Positions 58,331 to 64,000 of a stretch of DNA of 64,000 nucleotides are shown here, piece by piece. The notes beneath the pieces are model-generated. The model did not search any database and had not been told where the DNA came from. It saw nothing but the letters and a program-made list of their open reading frames with translations. Source of the DNA: Trebonia sp963773105 (GTDB lineage: Bacteria; Actinomycetota; Actinomycetes; Streptosporangiales; Streptosporangiaceae); NCBI GenBank assembly GCA_963773105.1, contig CAVZAA010000003.1:124001-188000 (forward strand). Reading direction: 5' to 3'. Position 1 is the first letter of the stretch. Every line of letters begins with the position of its first letter. The translations under genes were made by a program, and so were the position numbers.

Positions 58331-58380
58331 GTGGAACCACGCGACCGTTCGATATGACGGGTTTTGACTTTTTGATTTTC
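58331..58380 (+). repeat. Dispersed 3'-end element, copy B
   Basis: GTGGAACCA (58331-58339), CCGTTCGA (58345-58352), ATGACGG (58354-58360), then a T-rich tract (TTTTGACTTTTTGATTTTC). It lies 54 bases after the MFS stop between convergent genes, with the same block order and nearly the same spacing as copy A. Confidence 0.65.
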
Positions 58381-58395
58381 TTGGGTTTCCACGAG

Positions 58396-59070
58396 TCAAG
58401 ACTCTTGTTCGCGGCGTTTGGGGGTGACCAGGCCGGCCTGGTAGGCGAAGACCACCAGCTGCGCCCGGTCGCGAGCGCCGAGCTTGATCATCGCCCGGCT
58501 GACGTGGGTCTTGGCGGTGGCGGGGCTGAGCACCATGGCCTCGGCGATCTCGTCGTTGGAGAGTCCGTGCGCGACCAGGGCCGCCACCTCGCGTTCGCGG
58601 TTGGTGAGCCGTTCCATCCCGGCGGCGGCGACCGCATCGGGCGGCCGGGCGACGAACTCGCTGATCAGGCGGCGGGTGATCGCGGGCGACAGCAGCGCGT
58701 CGCCGCGCATGACGACGCGGAGCGCCTGCAGCAGCCCGGCCGGCTCGGTGTCCTTGAGCAGGAAGCCGCTCGCCCCGGCCCGCAGCGCGCGGAAGATGTA
58801 CTCGTCGAGCCCGAAGTTGGTGAGGATCACGACGCGGACTTCTGTTAGGCGCTCGTCGGCCACGATCTGCCTGGTGGCCTCGATGCCGTCGAGCACCGGC
58901 ATCTGGATGTCCACTAGGGCGATGTCCGGGCGGTGCTCGGCCGCCAGCGTCACTGCCTGCCGTCCGTCGGCGGCCTCCGCGACGACCTCGATGTCGTCTT
59001 CCGCCTCGAGCAGCGACCGGATGCCGCTGCGGATCAGCGCCTGGTCGTCGGCCAGCAGGATCCTGATCAA
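58396..59070 (-). CDS. NarL/FixJ-family response regulator
   Basis: A 224-residue regulator. Receiver: RILLADDQALIRSGIRSLLE, phospho-Asp in IALVDIQMPVLDGIEATRQI, Thr in VVILTNFG and Lys in FLLKDTEP. LuxR-type HTH: LTNREREVAALVAHGLSNDE and LSPATAKTHVSRAMIKLGAR. TTG 59070 is used; it follows the kinase stop by one base. Probable target: the palindrome and pump gene at 59948-60057. Confidence 0.9.
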   Translation of the reverse strand: MIRILLADDQALIRSGIRSLLEAEDDIEVVAEAADGRQAVTLAAEHRPDIALVDIQMPVLDGIEATRQIVADERLTEVRVVILTNFGLDEYIFRALRAGASGFLLKDTEPAGLLQALRVVMRGDALLSPAITRRLISEFVARPPDAVAAAGMERLTNREREVAALVAHGLSNDEIAEAMVLSPATAKTHVSRAMIKLGARDRAQLVVFAYQAGLVTPKRREQES

Positions 59071-59071
59071 G

Positions 59072-59890
59072 TCACAGTGCCCGGGCGGGGATCTCGGCGC
59101 GCACCTGGAAGCCGCCGCCATCCCGGGGTCCGGCGTGGAGCCGGCCGCCGAGCGCGGTCACCCGTTCGCGCATGCCGATGAGGCCGAGCCCGCGGCCCGC
59201 GTCAGGGCTGATGGTTGCGCTGTGGCCGTTGCCTGTGCCTTTGATCATGCTTGCGCCGTTGATGATGCCGACGCCGTCATCGTCGACCCGGATTTCGAGG
59301 GTGTCTGGCGTGTAGGAGAGGCAAACCGTTGCGGTTGCTCGGCCGGCGTGACGGCTGACGTTGGTGAGCGCTTCCTGCACGATCCGGTAGGCGGCCTGAT
59401 CCACTTCCGGCGGCAGCGGCCGCTCGGACCCGGTCACGCTCACCGTCACCGGAAGCCCGGCCGCGCGCGCCCGGGCCGCCAGGCCGTCCAGGTGACCGAG
59501 GCCGCTGTTGTCCCCGTCTTCCTCGCTGCGGAGCACGGCGAGCGTCGTGCGCAGTTCACGCGCGGCGTCCGTGCTCGCCTCCTGGATCGCCAGCAGCGCG
59601 GGCGACACCTCTTCGCCCCGCTTGCGCGCCAGGTGCACCGCCACGCCCGATTGAACGCAGATGACGGAGATGCTGTGGGTGAGGGAATCGTGCAGCTCAC
59701 GGGCGATCCGCAGCCGCTCTTCCACCGCCCTCCGCCGGGCTACTTCCTCCCTGGTCCGCTCCGCCTCCTCGGCGCGCTGCTCGACCTCGCGCAGATGCAG
59801 CCGCCAGACGTGGGACGCAACGACCATGACGCCGGCCGAGATGACCCATCCGGCCGCGTAGAACCTCTGCCGCCCCCGATCCGTACGCAT
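59072..59890 (-). CDS. NarL-type sensor histidine kinase, short membrane part
   Basis: A 272-residue HisKA_3 kinase. Only one helix (FYAAGWVISAGVMVVASHVW) stands before the coiled coil (LREVEQRAEEAERTREEVAR), whereas relatives have four or five helices. The H-box is RIARELHDSLTHSISVICVQ, the N-box EALTNVSRHAG and the G-boxes VDDDGVGI and GLGLIGMRERV. Leaderless ATG: TAGGCT (59902-59897) ends 6 bases before it. The catalytic part is complete; the sensor may be lost or supplied elsewhere. Confidence 0.88.
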   Translation of the reverse strand: MRTDRGRQRFYAAGWVISAGVMVVASHVWRLHLREVEQRAEEAERTREEVARRRAVEERLRIARELHDSLTHSISVICVQSGVAVHLARKRGEEVSPALLAIQEASTDAARELRTTLAVLRSEEDGDNSGLGHLDGLAARARAAGLPVTVSVTGSERPLPPEVDQAAYRIVQEALTNVSRHAGRATATVCLSYTPDTLEIRVDDDGVGIINGASMIKGTGNGHSATISPDAGRGLGLIGMRERVTALGGRLHAGPRDGGGFQVRAEIPARAL

Positions 59891-59947
59891 TCTCCGAGCC
59901 TACGCGCCCGGTTCTTCGGCCGTATCCGCCTGTCGGACCCATTTCCC

Positions 59948-59967
59948 GCTACTCCCCCGGGAGTAGC
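59948..59967. promoter_or_regulatory. Palindrome between the two-component system and the efflux pump
   Basis: GCTACTCCC (59948-59956) and GGGAGTAGC (59959-59967) are exact inverse copies with two bases between. It lies centrally between the divergent kinase/regulator operon and the DHA2 pump, the expected place for a NarL-type regulator site. Confidence 0.55.
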
Positions 59968-60056
59968 CGGGCCGGTCCGCGCAGCCGAGCTGAGCAGGTA
60001 TAAGACGGCCCGCTGGCACGACGACGACGGGGCGCGAGATCGGCAGCATCGGTGGC

Positions 60057-61576
60057 ATGACAACGACACTTTCCACCGCCGGCCAGACCGGCACCGAGAG
60101 CAGCCGCCGCCATCTCGGCGTGGCGCTGTTCGTCATCGCGACCGCGCAGCTGATGATCGTGCTCGACGCGACCATCGTCTACGTCGCGCTGCCGCACATC
60201 CAGGCGGCGCTCGGATTCTCCAACAGCGGACTTGAGTGGGTGGCCAACGCGTATGCCCTGACGTTCGGCGGACTGCTGCTGCTGGGCGGCCGGGCCGGGG
60301 ACCTGCTCGGCCGACGCCGGATGTTCGTGATCGGGCTGCTGCTGTTCTCGGCCGCTTCGCTGGCGGGCGGGCTCGCCACCTCCCCGGCGTGGCTGCTGGC
60401 AGCCCGGGCGGTGCAGGGGCCGGCGGCGCGATCGTCGCGCCCACCGCGCTGGCGCTGATCGCGACGACGTTCCCTGAAGGCCCGCCGCGCAGCCGCGCGA
60501 TGGGCGTGTACGCGGCGATGAGCGTGGCCGGCAGCTCGGTCGGGCTGCTGGCGGGCGGACTGCTCGTCGCCTACGCCAACTGGCGCTGGGTGCTGTTCGT
60601 CAACGTGCCGATCGGCATCGCGGTCGCGCTCGCCGCTCGGTTCGTGCTGGCGCCAGGGACCCCGCGCGGCGCGCGGGGCCGGCTTGACCTGCCCGGCACG
60701 CTCACCGGAACCGCAGGAGTGGCCGCGCTCGTCTACGGCCTGTCCAACGCCGCCACCAGCCCGGACGGGACGTCGCACTGGGGCGACGCCAAGGTGGTGA
60801 CGGCGCTGACGGCGGCCGCGGTGCTGCTGTCGGTGTTCGCGGTCATCGAGTCGCGCAGCCGCCATGCGCTGCTGCCGGTGCGACTGCTGCGCAATCGGGA
60901 CCGGGTCGGCGCGTACCTCATCATGCTCGGAGTGGGGGCCGCGATCGCCGGCGTGTTCTTCTTCCTCACCCTGTTCGTGCAGAACGTGTGGGGTTACTCC
61001 GCGCTCAGGACGGGGGTTGCGTTCCTGCCGGTGACCGCCGCGATGCTGGTCGGCGCCGTCGCGGCCGCCAGGCTGGTGGCGCGGATCGGCGCGCGGCCGC
61101 TGCTGACAGCGGGCAGCGTCGTCACCGTCGGCGGTCTGTACTGGCTGTCCCGGATGACCGAGCACGGCACCTACGCGGGCGATCTGCTCGGCGCGGGCTT
61201 GGTGCTCGGCATCGGATTCGGCCTGCTGATCGTCCCCCTGCAGCTTCTCTCGCTGGCCGGCGTGGCCGAGGCGGACTCCGGCGCGGCCGCCAGCCTGCTC
61301 AACGCTGGCCGGCAGGTGGGCGGCGCCGTCGGCCTGGCGGTGCTGGGAACGGTGGCGTGGACGGTGGTCGCCGACAGCGTGCGCAGCCACGTCAACGCGG
61401 CCGGCGCCCCGGCCGCGGCTGGCGCATCTGCCGCATCTGCCGCCGCGAATCGGGCGGCCTCGCTGATGGCCGGCTTCGACCGAGCCTTCCTGGTCGGGGC
61501 CGGAGTCGCCGTCCTCATGCTTGTGATCGCGGTGACCATGATCCGGATACGTCGCGTTGATCTGGCCGGCCACTAG
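60057..61576 (+). pseudogene. DHA2-family drug efflux transporter (EmrB/QacA type), frameshifted
   Basis: A 14-helix drug/proton antiporter split by a frameshift. The first part (ATG 60057) has VALFVIATAQLMIVLDATIV, VALPHIQAALGFSNSGLEWV and GGRAGDLLGRRRMFVIGLLL and ends the match at RAVQG. The second part resumes one base later with GGAIVAPTALALIATTFPEG and continues to the end at 61576. One G missing from the run at 60416-60419 explains it. Either an assembly error or recent loss. The divergent two-component system is the likely controller. Confidence 0.83.
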
Positions 61577-61611
61577 GGTCTGCGCGGGTCGCCTGCGTCG
61601 GGCGCCTTATT

Positions 61612-61653
61612 GAGGCGGCCTTCGCGAGGCGGCCTTCGCGAGGCGGCCTTCGC
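61612..61653. repeat. Three perfect 14-base tandem repeats
   Basis: GAGGCGGCCTTCGC is present three times in a row between the convergent pump and carbonic-anhydrase-like genes, followed by a degenerate part-copy. Non-coding, probably slippage-derived. Confidence 0.65.
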
Positions 61654-61679
61654 GGGCTGCGCGAGGCCGACCAGCTTGC

Positions 61680-62294
61680 CTAGTTGTCTGCGGGGGGACT
61701 GTCGTCGATAATGTGGTCGCTGAGATGAGCGGCGAACCAGACCGACTGCCTGGACATCCGCTCGGCCGCCGGCGCGTCACGGGGCAGGCCGTAGACGGTT
61801 CCAGGGAAGTCCAGGGATTCCTGGATCTCCCAGATCTGCTCGTGCTGGCCCGGCGGGAACAGCCGCGCCGGGTCACCCACCGCGATCCACCCGATCGGAA
61901 CCGTCGTCCCCGGCGGCAGGACGGTGTTGACGTGCACGACGCCGCCGATCCGGACCTCGCTGCCCGCCCCGGCCACGGATCCGGGGAACAGCGCCGCACC
62001 GGTGGCCACGAAGCAGCCATCGGCGATCTGCGCGCCGTTGACATGCGAATGCGGGCCGACCAGGACGTCATCGCCGATGACGACGGGGTGCCGGGCCCGG
62101 CCGCGGACCACCGCGTTCTCCATCACGATGCTCCGGGCGCCCAGGCTCACCTGGCCGTCCTCGGCCGTGAGGACGGCACCGAATAGCACGCGCGCACCCG
62201 GACCGATGCGCACGGCGCCGCACACCACCGCCGTCGGCGCCACGTAAGCGCTCGGATCGATCTCGGGAACGGCACCGCGGTGCTCAATCAGCAT
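61680..62294 (-). CDS. Hexapeptide-repeat protein (gamma-carbonic anhydrase / PaaY-like)
   Basis: A 204-residue left-handed beta-helix protein. Hexapeptide repeats run from about 15 to 140 (AYVAPTAVVCGAVRIGPGAR, VVIGDDVLVGPHSHVNGAQI, CFVATGAALFPGSVAGAGSE, VRIGGVVHVNTVLPPGTTV). The RHPVVIGDD, GPHSHVNG and VATGA blocks are like the metal-binding part of gamma-carbonic anhydrases, although one of the three usual histidines is not obvious. C-terminal helical cap. Could also be an acyltransferase-fold thioesterase such as PaaY. ATG start. Confidence 0.82.
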   Translation of the reverse strand: MLIEHRGAVPEIDPSAYVAPTAVVCGAVRIGPGARVLFGAVLTAEDGQVSLGARSIVMENAVVRGRARHPVVIGDDVLVGPHSHVNGAQIADGCFVATGAALFPGSVAGAGSEVRIGGVVHVNTVLPPGTTVPIGWIAVGDPARLFPPGQHEQIWEIQESLDFPGTVYGLPRDAPAAERMSRQSVWFAAHLSDHIIDDSPPADN

Positions 62295-62358
62295 CCGTTC
62301 AGCTTGCCACGCGGGGCCTGCGACCGACGTACCTTGCGCTGCCCGGAGGCGCCCGTCG

Positions 62359-63363
62359 TTACGGGCGGATCACGCGGTCCTCGGTCACGATCGCGGTGAC
62401 CAGGTCGGCCGGGGTGACGTCGAAGGCGTAGTTCAGCGCGCGGGTGCCCTCCGGCGCTGCCTGCACGCCTTGGAAGGACGTGACCTCCTCATCCGCCCGG
62501 AGCTCGAGGGGAATGTCCGCCCCGCAGGCGGTCGCGGAGTCGATCGTGGACTCCGGAGCGGCGACCACGAACGGGATGCCCGCGCGGCGCGCGGCGAGGG
62601 CGAGGGAGTAGGTGCCGATCTTGTTGGCCACGTCACCGTTGGCCGCGATTCGGTCGGCCCCGACGACGACCGCGTCGGACTGCCCCTGGCTGATCAGGAA
62701 CGGCCCGGCACCGTCGGCCACGAGGTAGTGCTCGATGCCGAGCTGATCAAGCTCCCAGGCGGTGAGCCGCGAGCCCTGCAGCAGCGGGCGGGTCTCGTCC
62801 GCGATGACGTGCGCGAGCGCGCCGCGGTCCCGCAGCGCCCGGATGACGCCGAGCGCGGTCCCCCAGCCCAGGCAGGCGAGCGCGCCGGTGTTGCAGTGCG
62901 TGTGCATCTTCAGCGGGCCCGCGCCGCACTCCTCGACGAGGAGGTCGGCGCCCCGCTCGCTGAGACGCTTGCTGACCTCGATCGCGGTGTCGCGGACGCG
63001 CGAGGGCGGCGGCGTCCACCGCAGCGGCGCCGTCGGGGAGCCACGGCCGCCACCGCGAGTACCTCGCGGCGCAGGTTAACCGCGGTCGGGCGGGCGTCGG
63101 CGATCCGCTTGATCTCGGCGTCCAGCCGCGCGGCGTCCCATCCTTCGCGGCTCGGCCTGCCGGACCGCGAGCGCCACGCCAAGCGCGCCGGCCACCCCGA
63201 GCAGCGGCGCGCCCCGCACGACCAGCCGGACGATCGCGTCGACAAGCTGGTCCACGGTGGTGAGGTGGAGAACCGAGAGCTGATGCGGGAGGGCCGTTTG
63301 GTCAATGGCGATAATGTGGCCGTCCCGCCAGCCGATAACGTCATCCAGCACGCCGTTGCCCAC
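62359..63363 (-). pseudogene. mtnA: S-methyl-5-thioribose-1-phosphate isomerase, frameshifted
   Basis: The pieces form MtnA, which isomerises methylthioribose-1-phosphate (and 5-deoxyribose-1-phosphate) in salvage. N-terminal piece from GTG 63363: WRDGHIIAIDQTALP and LVDAIVRLVVRGAPLLGVAG. The frame shifts near 63145, with WDAARLDAEIKRIADARPTA next, then again near 63000-63040. The C-terminal piece (to 62359) has MHTHCNTGALACLGWGTALG with the catalytic Cys and VVVGADRIAANGDVANKIGT with the catalytic Asp. At least two indels are needed to restore the gene. Confidence 0.82.
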
Positions 63364-63391
63364 ATGCCGACGCTACACCCCGGAGGCCGCC

Positions 63392-64000
63392 ATGCTGCTC
63401 ACCGATGCCCGCGAGGCGATCGTGACCACCTGCCGGGAACTGTCCCGGGCCGGACTGGTGGTGGGCACGGCGGGTAACGTGAGCGTCCGGGAGGGCGATC
63501 TGGTGGCGGTCAGCCCGAGCGGTTTGCGCTACGCCGAGCTGACCCCGGAACTGGTGGGCGTGCACCGACTCGACGGCGCGGCGGTCGAGGCGCCGCTGGC
63601 GCCGAGCAGCGAGCTGCCCCTGCACCTGGCGATCTACACCGCCCGGCCGGAGGTGGGCGCGGTCGTGCACACGCACTCGCCCGCCGCGACCGCGCTGTCC
63701 GCACTGGTCGATGAGGTCCCGGCGGTGCACTACTACGTGGCGATGTTCGGCGGCCCGGTGCGCGTGGCCCCTTATGCCACCTACGGCACGGAAGAACTGG
63801 CGAGCAACGTCGTGGGCGCGCTGCACGATCGAACCGCCTGCCTGATGGGCAACCACGGCGCGGTCGCCGTCGGCCCGGACCTGGTGACCGCGCATGACAA
63901 GAGCGTGTACCTGGAGTGGCTGTGCGAGGTGTACCTGCGCGCCTCGGCCGCGGGTACCCCGCGCCTGCTGTCGGCCGCGGAGATCGACGGCCGTGGGCGC
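63392..64000 (+). CDS. Class II aldolase/adducin-family protein, cut by the window end
   Basis: 203 codons are visible, with no stop before the window edge. VGTAGNVSVREG and VAVSPSGLRYAEL bind the phosphate; SSELPLHLAIYTARPEV holds the catalytic Glu; HTHSPAATALS has the two metal His, and GNHGAVAVG the third. Members include fuculose-phosphate aldolase, MtnB and the 5-deoxyribulose-phosphate aldolase that works with MtnA. Divergent from mtnA, 28 bases apart, so a role in 5-deoxyribose or methylthioribose disposal is likely. ATG after CGGAGG. Confidence 0.85.
   Translation, partial: MLLTDAREAIVTTCRELSRAGLVVGTAGNVSVREGDLVAVSPSGLRYAELTPELVGVHRLDGAAVEAPLAPSSELPLHLAIYTARPEVGAVVHTHSPAATALSALVDEVPAVHYYVAMFGGPVRVAPYATYGTEELASNVVGALHDRTACLMGNHGAVAVGPDLVTAHDKSVYLEWLCEVYLRASAAGTPRLLSAAEIDGRGR

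Noticed and set aside
1..64000. tRNA, rRNA, insertion sequence or prophage genes
   Set aside because: I looked for CCA-ended cloverleaf patterns, transposase DDE or integrase motifs and phage structural proteins and saw none.

Overview
This 64 kb window is from a high-GC Gram-positive bacterium, most probably an actinomycete of the Streptosporangiales or a similar group. The support is indirect: coding sequence is rich in G or C at third codon positions, GTG starts are common, many genes look leaderless with a TAnnnT box about 7 bases before the start codon, and there are two luciferase-like (coenzyme F420-type) oxidoreductases plus CsbD and YflT-type stress proteins. No tRNA, rRNA, CRISPR array, insertion sequence or phage gene is visible. 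This is chromosomal accessory DNA.

Layout. 0-9 kb: a secreted GH3 glycosidase with lectin domains, an M20 amidohydrolase, small enzymes (YCII, Nudix, SnoaL-like, methyltransferase), an orphan MazF/PemK-like toxin, a zinc alcohol dehydrogenase and two gene stubs. 9.1-15.5 kb: a tightly overlapping six-gene minus-strand operon (membrane protein, gluconate-dehydrogenase subunit 3-like protein, GMC flavoenzyme, pyruvate-oxidase-like ThDP enzyme, phosphoesterase, small membrane protein). Divergent from it, 15.7-20.4 kb: csbD followed by seven overlapping genes for a cation/proton antiporter in the order found in archaeal Mbh/Mrp modules. 20.4-25.6 kb: a frameshifted GH15 enzyme, an SDR with an Asp-rich heptad-repeat tail coupled to an enolase-superfamily enzyme, and a YflT protein. 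25.7-32.7 kb: SMR transporter, DedA protein with a coupled 38-residue peptide, an OmpR-type two-component system, an adenosine/adenine deaminase and two luciferase-like oxidoreductases. 32.7-42.8 kb: PadR and TetR regulators with readable operators, an alpha/beta hydrolase, SDRs, a sugar transporter, GrpB, DUF3237 and NERD proteins. 42.8-48.3 kb: CoA-linked catabolism (hydrolase, flavin reductase, acyl-CoA dehydrogenase, CaiB-type CoA transferase, a truncated acyl-CoA ligase). 48.3-64 kb: GtrA and GT39-like membrane proteins, a DUF4333-like lipoprotein, GyrI-like protein, phosphatase, threonine dehydratase, a TetR-MFS pair, a NarL two-component system facing a frameshifted DHA2 pump, a gamma-carbonic-anhydrase-like protein, a broken mtnA and a class II aldolase cut by the window end.

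Three themes stand out. First, a short element (GGTCCGTTCG-like core followed by a T-rich tract) recurs about 54-62 bases downstream of three unrelated stop codons, with a weaker fourth copy. Second, many reading frames are broken by single-base indels (GH15, DHA2 pump, polysaccharide deacetylase, mtnA, probably the histidine kinase and DedA ends), which is either decay or an indel-prone assembly; true truncations also occur. Third, several divergent promoters can be read to the base, with TetR or PadR operators placed over the -35/-10 boxes of leaderless genes.
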